In this document: positions 16,582 through 24,699 of the stretch, piece after piece | Layout: each line of letters opens with the position of its first letter | Numbering within the stretch: position 1 is the stretch's first letter | Origin: Candidatus Mediterraneibacter stercoripullorum | GTDB taxonomy: Bacteria; Bacillota; Clostridia; Lachnospirales; Lachnospiraceae | NCBI GenBank assembly: GCA_019115765.1 | Contig: DXCZ01000005.1 | Span: forward strand, 1 to 39,232 | DNA: 39,232 bases | Direction of reading: 5' to 3' | Notes under the pieces: model-generated | What the model was told of the DNA's origin: nothing | The model's input: the letters and a program-made list of their open reading frames with translations, nothing else | Databases searched by the model: none | Translations under genes and position numbers: made by a program

Positions 16582-17694
16582 TTACTTCGACAGCAGCCAT
16601 CCGGCCCAGAAGGGTCTCATGATATTCCAGTACCACACTCCCAGCAGTCTGTACACCGCGGCAAGCTCCAGTTTCGCCTCTATGCTCCTTACATCCTCAA
16701 ACCATACCACATGCTCGATTCCCGATCTTTTATAAGTAAACCATGGTGCCCTGGAAATCTGGGCATATTCAATGGACGCACCGTTTTCTGCGGCAATATT
16801 TACCGCCTCCACATTTCCTATGGTAGCGGCACGGGTGATCCCGCTCTCATAGGGCAGAGGCCAGTCATAACCATAATTCGGTATTCCAAGTATGATCTTC
16901 TCTCTGGGGATTCTTGTCAGAGCATACTCCACCACCTGCCGTACCTTATCCAGAGGGGCCACTGCCATGGGCGGTCCGTATGTATATCCCCATTCATACG
17001 TCATGAGAAAGACAGCATCCGCGTTCTCTCCCAGGAGAGCATAGTCCAGCCCTTCCACGAGAAGCCCCCTCTGATCATCTGACGTCTTAGGCGCCAGAGC
17101 CACTGATACCCGGTAGCCGTTTTCATTCATGATCCTTCTTACTCTTCCTACAAATTCAGCATAACGGACCTGGTTTTCTGGAAGGATATATTCGAAGTCA
17201 ATATTTACTCCCGCGTATCCCCGGTCTCTCACGGTTTCCAGCAATCCGGCTATCACACGGTCCTGAATCGACGCATTTTCAACAATCACTTTGACCAGCT
17301 GATTGTTGAACGCTCCCTGAGAGAAAGGGGTCAGGACGAGAAGAGGCTGTACTCCCCTGTTCCATGCCGCCTCCACCAGCCACAGATCATCCTGCTGCGG
17401 CGGGACAAGATCCCCCTCAAAAGTAAATCCATAGGAAAACACCGGCAGCTCCTTCATAGCAGGAAGGGCCTGTTCCAGAACAGCCGGCTCGATAAAGGGA
17501 TACGCATAGCCCCCCACTGTCATTTCCTTCGTTCTTCCTGGCTGTTCTCCTTCCTGAAGGACCAGAAGAGCCTGCCCGGGCACGATTCTGTCCTTATTCT
17601 GTATCTGATTATCATAAACGATCTTCCAGACCGGCACATTTGTAATGGCTGAGATAACTTCCAGAGTATCTCCTTTTTTCACGACATAAATCAA
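16582..17694 (-). CDS. LysM-GH18 peptidoglycan glycosidase-like protein (YaaH/SleL type)
   Basis: A 370-residue protein beginning directly with one LysM domain (residues 1-47, IYVVKKGDTLEVIS to GQALLVL). It continues with a GH18 domain from about 58, whose active site reads GVNIDFEY (D166, E168 the catalytic acid). This is the layout of the spore proteins YaaH/SleL, N-acetylglucosaminidases acting on cortex fragments, but with one LysM instead of two. There is no signal peptide, as usual for these spore-coat-associated enzymes. The start is a TTG at 17694 behind GGGGGTG; a later start would cut into the LysM domain. A spore role is inferred from family. Confidence 0.87.
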   Translation of the reverse strand: MIYVVKKGDTLEVISAITNVPVWKIVYDNQIQNKDRIVPGQALLVLQEGEQPGRTKEMTVGGYAYPFIEPAVLEQALPAMKELPVFSYGFTFEGDLVPPQQDDLWLVEAAWNRGVQPLLVLTPFSQGAFNNQLVKVIVENASIQDRVIAGLLETVRDRGYAGVNIDFEYILPENQVRYAEFVGRVRRIMNENGYRVSVALAPKTSDDQRGLLVEGLDYALLGENADAVFLMTYEWGYTYGPPMAVAPLDKVRQVVEYALTRIPREKIILGIPNYGYDWPLPYESGITRAATIGNVEAVNIAAENGASIEYAQISRAPWFTYKRSGIEHVVWFEDVRSIEAKLELAAVYRLLGVWYWNIMRPFWAGWLLSK

Positions 17695-17717
17695 AAAAAC
17701 ACCCCCATACGTAAATT

Positions 17718-17744
17718 GAGCGCGTCCCGCGCAGAGACACGCTC
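17718..17744 (-). other. hairpin after the ABC exporter operon
   Basis: A 9-bp stem, GAGCGTGTC with GACGCGCTC, one G-U pair, nine-base loop. On the minus strand it is followed by AATTTA, not a T-run, so termination is only possible, not clear. Confidence 0.35.
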
Positions 17745-17791
17745 ATTTCAGTTATATGCTCCCACATGGAAGATTATGCAGGTAATATTGA

Positions 17792-19681
17792 TCAGGCAAA
17801 CTGACTGTTATACAGATCCGCATAGGCCCCCCCTGCATCCAGCAGTTCACGGTGGCTGCCCTGTTCAATGATATTTCCGTTCTGCATTACCAGGATCAGG
17901 TCTGCATCCACGATTGTAGAAAGTCTGTGTGCGATCACAAAGCTGGTCCGGTTCTTCATCAGATCTTTCATGGCCCGGCTGATCTCCATCTCCGTGCGAG
18001 TATCCACACTGGATGTAGCCTCGTCCAGGATCAGGATTGGCGGATCGCACAGGAATACTCTCGCAATAGTAAGCAGCTGCCTCTGCCCTGCTGAAATATT
18101 TTCTGCATCTCCACTGAGTACAGTATCATACCCTTTAGGCAAAGTCCGGATGAAGAAATCTGCCCGGGCTGCTTTTGCTGCAGCGACGATCTCCTCACGG
18201 GAAGCATCAGGCTTTCCATATGCAATATTTTCCGCCACTGTTCCATCAAAGAGCCAGGTATCCTGCAGCACCATGCCAAAATTTCTCCTGAGAGCATCAT
18301 AGGACATATTCCCTGTATTTCTGCCGTCCAGCAGGATCCTTCCTCCATTCACCTCATAGAAGCGCATGAGGAGGTTGATAAGTGTGGTCTTGCCCGCTCC
18401 GGTGCTTCCTACCACGGCGATCTTCCTGCCCGGCTCAGCCGTAAAACTGATATCCTTCATCAGGATATGATTCGGAGCATATCCGAAGCGCACATGCTCG
18501 AACCGGACCTGACCTCTTCCGCCTGCTTTCTGCCAGCCTCCTTCATTTTCCTGCAGCTCCATGCCGGTATTATCAGTGCCAGTCTCATTCTGCTCTCTTC
18601 TGACTTTGCCCCTATCCGGCTCCGGACGGATCTCTTTTTCATCCAGCAGCCGGAAGATACGCTCCACGGATGCAATGGAAGACTGAAGAGAATTGATCAT
18701 ATAGGCCGCTTCCGTCAGTGGCTCTGAAGCCTGGTACACATACTGGAAAAACGCCTGAAACGTCCCTACAGTCAGGACGCCATCCAACAGAAGTTTACCT
18801 GCAGACACAGCAATCACGGCCTGTCCGGCCCGGTTAACCAGACGGATGAACGGATTCACTGCATTCATCATGAAGTCTGCTTTCCGGGATGTATCGGCAA
18901 GCTCTTCCACGGCCTCCTTCATGGCATTCCTGCTGTTTTCTTCCTGATTGAACGCCTTGATCACATTCCGTCCGCTGTACGCTTCTTCCACTTGCCCGGT
19001 AACCCGGCTGACTGCCTGCTGCCGTCTCATGGCATACCGAAGCGTCCTGGCAGCGAAAAGCTTCGTAGACAGCATGGACAACAGCGTAAATATAAGGAAG
19101 ATCAGAGTAAGCCCGATATGAAAACGGAACATCATGATCAGTGATCCGACCACCATGCCTACAGCAGTAAACAGCTTCAGCAGGCCGGTCTGCATTACTT
19201 CCGCCATTTTATCCAGATCGTTGGTAGCCCGGCTTAACACCTCGCCGGTCTTATGATCATCATAGAAGGAAAGTGGGAGCCGGTTCAGTTTCTCCCCGAT
19301 CCTGGTCCGCAGTTCCAGGCTGAGGCGCTCTGCAAAGCTGGCCATCAGGAAGCTCTGGAATGTATACAGGATCCCTGTGGCCGTATAGATCAGCAGCAGG
19401 ATCATGATCTCCCGACCTCCGTGATCCCATGTAACACGGAAAACATCTTCTCCCCGCAGCGCTTCACGTATCTCCCGCCACAGCAGATCTACAATTCCCG
19501 CACTGTACACCGGAGCCGCCACAGACAGCACTGTATACAGGATGACGGAAACAGATACGATGATCAAACGGATCTGCTGGCGCCCCATTGTTTTCCACAG
19601 ACGCAGGACCGTTCTCCCCGCGTTGGCAGGGATTTCCGGCTCCTGATTCTCTTCAAATATGTTTGTCTCGTTCTCAGCCAC
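17792..19681 (-). CDS. heterodimeric ABC exporter subunit with the canonical catalytic glutamate
   Basis: A 629-residue half-transporter with six membrane helices in the N-terminal half and an ATPase domain from about 390. It shows Walker A GSTGAGKTT, signature ISAGQRQ (weakened from LSGGQ) and Walker B LILDEATSSVD with the catalytic Glu. A non-conserved linker of about 40 polar residues lies between the domains. It begins with GTG one base after the stop of the partner gene, with AAGGAGGGG as ribosome binding site inside the partner's 3' end. Together they match multidrug exporters of the BmrCD/LmrCD type. The substrate is unknown. Confidence 0.92.
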   Translation of the reverse strand: MAENETNIFEENQEPEIPANAGRTVLRLWKTMGRQQIRLIIVSVSVILYTVLSVAAPVYSAGIVDLLWREIREALRGEDVFRVTWDHGGREIMILLLIYTATGILYTFQSFLMASFAERLSLELRTRIGEKLNRLPLSFYDDHKTGEVLSRATNDLDKMAEVMQTGLLKLFTAVGMVVGSLIMMFRFHIGLTLIFLIFTLLSMLSTKLFAARTLRYAMRRQQAVSRVTGQVEEAYSGRNVIKAFNQEENSRNAMKEAVEELADTSRKADFMMNAVNPFIRLVNRAGQAVIAVSAGKLLLDGVLTVGTFQAFFQYVYQASEPLTEAAYMINSLQSSIASVERIFRLLDEKEIRPEPDRGKVRREQNETGTDNTGMELQENEGGWQKAGGRGQVRFEHVRFGYAPNHILMKDISFTAEPGRKIAVVGSTGAGKTTLINLLMRFYEVNGGRILLDGRNTGNMSYDALRRNFGMVLQDTWLFDGTVAENIAYGKPDASREEIVAAAKAARADFFIRTLPKGYDTVLSGDAENISAGQRQLLTIARVFLCDPPILILDEATSSVDTRTEMEISRAMKDLMKNRTSFVIAHRLSTIVDADLILVMQNGNIIEQGSHRELLDAGGAYADLYNSQFA

Positions 19682-19682
19682 T

Positions 19683-21407
19683 TTATTCCCCTCCTTTCAT
19701 CTGCGACGCCGCAATCTCCTGATAGACCGGACAGTTTTTCATCAGTTCCTCATGGGTCCCTTTTCCTGCGATCCTTCCTTCATCCAGCACAATGATCTGG
19801 TCGGCATTCAGGATCGTATTGATCCGCTGGGCGATGATCAGCACAGCCGCGTCCGACACTTCCCCTTTCAGCGCTTTTCTCAGCGCCGCGTCTGTCTTGA
19901 AATCAAGGGCGGAAAAGCTGTCATCGAAAATATACAGATCCGCCCTTTTCATCAGTGCCCTGGCGATGGACAGCCTCTGTTTCTGCCCGCCGGAGAAATT
20001 CGTCCCTCCCTGGGCCACATGGGCGTCCAGTCCATTTGCCAGAGCACTCACGAAATCCGCCTGTGCCACAGACAGAATTCGACGCATTTCTTCTTCTGTC
20101 GCGTCTTCCTTCCCATATCGGAGATTATCTGCTATCGTACCGGAAAACAGCCATGCCTTCTGAGGTACATAGGCAATATGACTGCGCAGTTCCTTCTGTG
20201 AAATGGTTCGGACATCCTTACCATTTACAGTTATGCACCCTCCGGACACATCATGGAATCTGAGCAGCAGCCTCGCAACCGTAGACTTTCCGCATCCAGT
20301 GCCACCGATGACTGCGGTAGTTTCGCCTCTCCTGCAGACAAAATCCAGATCTGTCAGGGCATTCTCATCTGCGTCAGGAAAACGGAAAGAGACGTGCCTA
20401 AAAGCGGCCACCGGCTCTGTCCCGGCTATATGATCACCCATTCTCTCCGCTCCGTCACGTATCTCCGGCTCTGTCTCCAGAATCTCCCTGATTCTCTGTA
20501 TGCACACCCTCGCCCTTGGCAGGAGGATGATCACCATCTGTGCCATGATGATATAGAACATGATAAGAATGGAGTATTCCGTCAGAGCAGTTATATCTCC
20601 GATCTTCATATATCCAGCTCCGATCCGGTCTCCGCCCAGCCAAAGAATGGCAACAATGCAGATGTTGATCACGAAAAAAGCTGTGCTCTCCAGCCCTGCG
20701 AACAAGAGGTTGGCACTGACGGAAGTCCTTGCATAGTCTTCGAAGGATCTTCTCATCCTTTTTTCCTCATCCTTTTCTTTCCGAAAGGCCCGGATAACTC
20801 TCACTCCTGTCAGATTTTCCCGCAGTACCACATTCATCCGGTCGAGAAGGCGTTGAAGTCTGCTGAAGATCGCAGAAGCTCTGCTTGTCACAAGGACCGC
20901 CAGCACGATGATCAGCACTGTAACACCAATAAGGAGAAATCCCATGGCTCTGTCGATCGCAAAGGCCATGCCGATTCCCATAACACACACCGCGGGAACC
21001 GGGAGCACCATCTGGATACACCACACTACAGACTGCTGAATCACATTAATATCGTTCAGTGTCCGCGTGATCATTGAGCCTGTCCCAAACCGTTCAAAAT
21101 CATGGGCGGAAAAAAGCAGCGATCTATCATAGACCGCATTGCGCATATCCCGTCCAATTTTTGCCGACAGGTCTGCACACAGCCAGCTTCCCAGCAACGC
21201 TCCGCCTCCGGCTAAAAGAGTGACAGCCAGCATTGCCATTCCTTTCCTGATCATATAATCCAGACTGCCGCTTCCTATACCAATGTTGATCATATCAGAA
21301 GTCAGCCTTGGGACCACCAGTCCTCCTGCCACATCGAGAAGCATAGCCAGTATCGTAAAGACACACAGCTTCCGGTAAGGCTTTAAGAAATGAAGTATAA
21401 TCTTCAT
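19683..21407 (-). CDS. heterodimeric ABC exporter subunit with a degenerate site
   Basis: A 574-residue half-transporter with N-terminal membrane domain and C-terminal ATPase. Walker A is GGTGCGKSTV and the signature FSGGQKQR is intact. Walker B ends IFDDSFSALD, with Asp in place of the catalytic Glu. Its partner has the Glu but a weakened signature. One of the two ATP sites, formed by this subunit's Walker motifs and the partner's signature, is therefore degenerate, as known for heterodimeric exporters. The start codon overlaps the stop of the marR-type gene (ATGA), so all three genes form one unit. Confidence 0.93.
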   Translation of the reverse strand: MKIILHFLKPYRKLCVFTILAMLLDVAGGLVVPRLTSDMINIGIGSGSLDYMIRKGMAMLAVTLLAGGGALLGSWLCADLSAKIGRDMRNAVYDRSLLFSAHDFERFGTGSMITRTLNDINVIQQSVVWCIQMVLPVPAVCVMGIGMAFAIDRAMGFLLIGVTVLIIVLAVLVTSRASAIFSRLQRLLDRMNVVLRENLTGVRVIRAFRKEKDEEKRMRRSFEDYARTSVSANLLFAGLESTAFFVINICIVAILWLGGDRIGAGYMKIGDITALTEYSILIMFYIIMAQMVIILLPRARVCIQRIREILETEPEIRDGAERMGDHIAGTEPVAAFRHVSFRFPDADENALTDLDFVCRRGETTAVIGGTGCGKSTVARLLLRFHDVSGGCITVNGKDVRTISQKELRSHIAYVPQKAWLFSGTIADNLRYGKEDATEEEMRRILSVAQADFVSALANGLDAHVAQGGTNFSGGQKQRLSIARALMKRADLYIFDDSFSALDFKTDAALRKALKGEVSDAAVLIIAQRINTILNADQIIVLDEGRIAGKGTHEELMKNCPVYQEIAASQMKGGE

Positions 21408-21856
21408 GTCAGCACCTCCAGCAGCTTCTTTTCCCGTATTCTGAACCAGTCCACGTACTTTCTGGACAGGCTGATGAACTTTTTGCGCTCTTCCGGCTCC
21501 ATATCCAGGAATGCCTCATTCTCCATCCGGATAACAGGACGGATCTTCTCCTTCACGAACCTCCGTCCCATCTCTGTCAGGCGGATATGCTTATCTCTGC
21601 CTGTCCCCTGTTCCAGATATAAATATCCATTCCTCTCCAATTTACGTACTGAAGAATTAACCGTCTGCTTACTGATATATGCTTCCTGACACACATCTTT
21701 CTGAAGACATCCGTCTCCCAGTACGCAGACCGTATAAAGAATCGCCAATGCGCTGTTGGAAATACCAATCTTCAGTGCGATCTCATGATAAAGATCATCC
21801 AGCTCCTTGTAAATATGGTTAAACTCATGAATTTCTTTTTCCTGATGTATGTTCAT
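21404..21856 (-). CDS. MarR-family repressor of the ABC exporter operon
   Basis: A 150-residue winged-helix regulator. The HTH is in the middle (CLQKDVCQEAYISKQTVNSS), followed by a wing with GYLYLEQGTGRDKHIRLT. It is the first gene of the operon and overlaps the exporter gene by four bases. Its promoter carries a 13-bp inverted repeat (see the site at 21868-21917), and its TAAGGAGGGA ribosome binding site directly abuts and shares bases with one arm. This points to autorepression relieved by a ligand, probably an exporter substrate (inference). Confidence 0.92.
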   Translation of the reverse strand: MNIHQEKEIHEFNHIYKELDDLYHEIALKIGISNSALAILYTVCVLGDGCLQKDVCQEAYISKQTVNSSVRKLERNGYLYLEQGTGRDKHIRLTEMGRRFVKEKIRPVIRMENEAFLDMEPEERKKFISLSRKYVDWFRIREKKLLEVLT

Positions 21857-21867
21857 ACAATCCCTCC

Positions 21868-21917
21868 TTAGTCCGATATCGTACCCGGATTATAGTATGA
21901 TATCGGACTAATGTCAA
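21868..21917 (-). promoter_or_regulatory. consensus promoter with MarR-type operator
   Basis: On the minus strand TTGACA (21917-21912) is followed after 17 bases by TATAAT (21894-21889), a perfect sigma-A promoter. A perfect 13-bp inverted repeat, TTAGTCCGATATC and its complement, has one arm (21899-21911) in the spacer and the other (21868-21880) at the start of the transcript, running into the AAGGAGGG site. Binding there would block polymerase. Confidence 0.9.
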
Positions 21918-21947
21918 GAAAAAAGAAGAAGACATTTGAGTCTTCTT
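21918..21947 (-). terminator. terminator of the second MATE gene
   Basis: AAGAAGAC, six-base loop, GTCTTCTT, then CTTTTTTCTT. It starts three bases after the MATE stop codon and runs into the -35 box of the marR-type promoter, so the two units are tightly packed. Confidence 0.85.
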
Positions 21948-21949
21948 CC

Positions 21950-23266
21950 TCACTCTGATATCCTTCCATATCCATCCTTTTTCATCAAATAAAACTTCAG
22001 TACTGCCGCGATTACCGCGGAGAAGATCCGGGCAATGGTAGCGCTCCACCAGATCATAATCTGTCCTCCGAAAAATGGCGGCAGGATCAGCATGAGAACC
22101 AGCATGACGGCCGGCTCCACGTAAGTCAGGATATAGGAAAATCCGCTTTTCTCCGTAGCGTAGAAGCTGGCTGTCGTAACCCGGTTTACCGCAATAAAAG
22201 GAACTGCCAGCAGGAAAATGGGAAATACTGCCGCCACTTCCTCTGTCACCGCGCCGGAAGCTCCGAAGAGGACTCCTGTCTCTTCCCGGAAGAAATACAG
22301 AATCACGATACTGACGGCAGACAAGCTCAGGGAAAAGGCATATGCAAACACATTTGCCCTATGAAGTTCCTTCTCCTTTTTCGCTCCGTAATACTCGCTC
22401 ATCAGCGGCTGAATCCCATCACCCACTCCCTGCAGCACCAGATAAACAATGGTAATGATATAGGCAATGCATGCATACACCGCAACCGCCTGCTCGCCGC
22501 CATACATCACCGAAAACCGATTGATAAATATCAGGGAGAAGTTCGGTGTCAAAGCCAGTCCGAAAGGCGCCAGCCCGATACTTATGATATGTTTTGCAGC
22601 ATTTCCCATCCTGTCGGAGGCGATCCGAAATGTCATCTGCTTTTTGTAAAGCAGATATCCCACACCTGCTGTCATAGCAGCGCCCTGTCCGATGATCGTA
22701 GCCCATGCGGCCCCTCCCGTACTCCAGCCATACACCCACACAAAAAGGTAATCCAGCAGAATATTCGTCAGAAATCCAAGCACCATAGCTGCCATGGCAA
22801 ACATTGCGCCGCCATTGTTCCGGATCAGCGGGATCAGACCTGTTCCGATCACCTGCAGCACAGTACCAAAAGCTATGATACGGATGTATTCCTCCCCCAG
22901 TCTCAGGATCTCACCCTCTGCTCCAAGTATCTTCAGAAGCGGAGTCATAAAAATCAGGACAAAAGCCGTCAAAACAATGCTGGCTGCCAGCAGCATCCAG
23001 AGAGTCCCAGCAGTATATTCGCGCGCCTCCTTCTCTTTTTTTTCCGCACGGAAAATAGAATAATAAACCGCTCCGCCCATACCGATGCCTGTTCCTGCCG
23101 CCTGGATCAACGCTACGATAGGGTACGCAATATTGATTGTAGAAATCCCGATATCACCTACCCTGTTTCCTACAAAGTATCCGTCTACAATAGCATATAC
23201 GCCGGAAAGTGCGAAGGCCAGTATAGAGGGGATCACATATGCAAAAAATCTTTTGTATCTCTCCAT
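21950..23266 (-). CDS. MATE-family exporter
   Basis: A 438-residue membrane protein with about twelve hydrophobic helices, second MATE protein of the window. Helix 1 reads IPSILAFALSGVYAIVDGYF and is followed by VGNRVGDIGISTINIAYP. The second half begins near LALTPNFSLIFINRFSV. It differs clearly from the copy at 15183-16517, so the two are not a recent duplication. Start is uncertain: ATG 23266 is supported by GGGAAA, while ATG 23278 sits directly behind AAAGGA with no spacing. It lies upstream of the MarR/ABC exporter unit but has its own terminator. Substrate unknown. Confidence 0.88.
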   Translation of the reverse strand: MERYKRFFAYVIPSILAFALSGVYAIVDGYFVGNRVGDIGISTINIAYPIVALIQAAGTGIGMGGAVYYSIFRAEKKEKEAREYTAGTLWMLLAASIVLTAFVLIFMTPLLKILGAEGEILRLGEEYIRIIAFGTVLQVIGTGLIPLIRNNGGAMFAMAAMVLGFLTNILLDYLFVWVYGWSTGGAAWATIIGQGAAMTAGVGYLLYKKQMTFRIASDRMGNAAKHIISIGLAPFGLALTPNFSLIFINRFSVMYGGEQAVAVYACIAYIITIVYLVLQGVGDGIQPLMSEYYGAKKEKELHRANVFAYAFSLSLSAVSIVILYFFREETGVLFGASGAVTEEVAAVFPIFLLAVPFIAVNRVTTASFYATEKSGFSYILTYVEPAVMLVLMLILPPFFGGQIMIWWSATIARIFSAVIAAVLKFYLMKKDGYGRISE

Positions 23267-23307
23267 TGAATTTCCCATTCCTTTCGCTGAACATCTCAAG
23301 CCCAGAC

Positions 23308-23316
23308 ATTATATCA
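23308..23316 (-). promoter_or_regulatory. extended -10 promoter of the second MATE gene
   Basis: On the minus strand TGATATAAT forms an extended -10 element (TG, one base, TATAAT). No good -35 box is seen at the right distance. It lies about 42 bases before the chosen start. Confidence 0.5.
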
Positions 23317-23386
23317 CAGTGCCTGTATAAATGGGAAGTCCTTATCTTCGGATGGTTTTTCTTCTGATATTACTGGAAAATGCAGC

Positions 23387-24238
23387 TTACCCCTTCGCCG
23401 CCGCCATTTCCGCCTCCGACACCCCTGTATATTTCCTGATATCCTCATCTGACATTCCATTTTTCCGCATATTCTTTATGAGCAGAATTTTCCCCATTTT
23501 TATGCCTCGCTCTTCCCCGCGTTTCTCTCCACGTCTTTCTCCGCGTCTCTCTCCCTCTTTCACGCCATCCTTATACCAGTCTTCCAATGCCTTGCACATA
23601 TCTATCTTCGTATCCTCTACATTCCCCGCATCCAGAAAGTTAATATGATAATTGGGAAAATATTTTTCTAAGATATTCTCTTTTTTCAGCTCGTCGCTGA
23701 TATGAAACATATCATAGAGATCTTTTGCTCCGTCCCATTGTTTCTGATCAAAATAGAATACGAGACTGATTACCGGAAACAGCCTGTCATCTTTTCGGAA
23801 TCGTGAGAGATATTCTTCCGCTGTCAGGTGTCTGTCCTTTCTTACTCTAGTTACTTTAGTGTTTTCTTTCTGTTCCTTTTGGAGCCTTTCCTTTCTCTCA
23901 TACTTTCTCCACAGTTCACGGATCTGGTCTGCATAAGTCAGGCTGTCGTTCATCATCTCCCTGACCGGCATGGCATAATGGATCTTGTTCTGTGACTCAC
24001 ATGTAAGAATCGCAAGGATTACCTCTCTCTTCCATGCCATGGCGGTATCTCTGTACCGCTGCAGTGCTCTTCTCCTGCCTGTCTTATCCGTTACAAGCAG
24101 ATCTGTCTCTCTGTCTACATTTTCCAGTTCCTCCGGCAGTATTACCCTTCGTCCGCCAAACAGTACTCCATTGAACAGATCCGCAAATCTTTCCTTACTG
24201 CTCAGCCAGGTATTAACCGCCACATTTGCATTTCCCAT
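23387..24238 (-). CDS. PD-(D/E)XK nuclease, putative transposase family (Rpn-like)
   Basis: A 283-residue protein of the large clostridial group annotated as PD-(D/E)XK transposase-like or Rpn recombination-promoting nucleases. Seen here: an N-terminal FNGVLFGGRRVILPEEL block, the catalytic-type Asp in DRETDLLV (D46) and an ExQ motif, ESQ (81-83), after a helix. Residues 228-245 are a Lys/Glu/Arg/Gly tandem repeat (GERR-type units), and the C-terminus has an HTH-like MSDEDIRKYTGVS. Members of this group usually occur in many copies per genome. A good AGGAGGA site precedes ATG 24238. No terminal repeats or target duplication bracket the gene, so mobility is unproven. Confidence 0.8.
   Translation of the reverse strand: MGNANVAVNTWLSSKERFADLFNGVLFGGRRVILPEELENVDRETDLLVTDKTGRRRALQRYRDTAMAWKREVILAILTCESQNKIHYAMPVREMMNDSLTYADQIRELWRKYERKERLQKEQKENTKVTRVRKDRHLTAEEYLSRFRKDDRLFPVISLVFYFDQKQWDGAKDLYDMFHISDELKKENILEKYFPNYHINFLDAGNVEDTKIDMCKALEDWYKDGVKEGERRGERRGEKRGEERGIKMGKILLIKNMRKNGMSDEDIRKYTGVSEAEMAAAKG
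23504..23557 (-). repeat. coding tandem repeat in the nuclease gene
   Basis: Four imperfect 12-base units encode the repeated Gly-Glu-(Arg/Lys/Glu)-Arg stretch near residue 230-245. Such units can expand or contract, changing linker length between the nuclease and the C-terminal helices. Confidence 0.75.
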
Positions 24239-24699
24239 AAGTATTGTCCTCCTGCTGATATTAATTTTTCATCAAAAATGGTATCTCCGGCTGAATCAGC
24301 CCTGAATTATGAGATATGATGCCTTGACGGCATCTCCGTCCGGATGTTTGGATTTTCAGAAAATAATATCCGGCTCTTTGATGTAGGAACATATTAACAC
24401 CGTTTTTGCCGGAAGGCAAGAACTTTTGAGAAATGGAATTGCCTCGGTCGTCCGCTATGAAGGAGCCGTGTTGTCCCGGCGGCCACGCTTTCGCTCGGAG
24501 CACAAGCGCAGCGGACACATGGGGACGCAAAGGACGCGTCCCAAGTGCCGGCGCACCACTACGGGCCTTCGTGACGACACGGCTCCTTCATAACTGGATA
24601 CTGAGGCATGACTGAGCAGCAGACAGTTCACAACATTGCTCAAATAAGCAGTCTTAACAACTGGCACAGTTTTATGAAAAAGTTTCCTGATAAATCTCT
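24239..24699. other. 461-base non-coding gap with palindromic copy B
   Basis: Between the nuclease and double-GNAT genes. It holds small palindromes at 24288-24300 (GGCTGAATCAGCC) and 24321-24337 (GATGCC/GGCATC) upstream of the nuclease gene, then palindromic element copy B (24456-24592). I see no gene and no clear terminator for the GNAT gene. Confidence 0.6.
24456..24592. repeat. palindromic dispersed element, copy B
   Basis: 137 bp with 23-bp terminal inverted repeats (24456-24478 and 24570-24592, 21 of 23 matching). Read on the minus strand its interior aligns with copy A along the whole length: CACGAAGGCCCGTAG, GCGCCGGCACTT, GTGTCCGCTGCGCT and GCTCCGAGCGAAAGCG. It lies 108 bases downstream of the GNAT gene. 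Confidence 0.75.

Noticed and set aside
16560..16602. GGCTGTTGTCG/CGACAGCAGCC stem at the end of the LysM-GH18 gene
   Set aside because: It overlaps the stop codon and has no T-run on either strand, so it is not listed as a terminator.
20253..21077. Plus-strand open frame of 274 codons
   Set aside because: Antisense to the ABC exporter gene with intact motifs; histidine-rich shadow translation.
23387..24592. Complete insertion sequence made of the nuclease gene plus palindrome B
   Set aside because: The palindrome's two ends are both on one side of the gene and no matching terminal repeat or target duplication is found on the other side.
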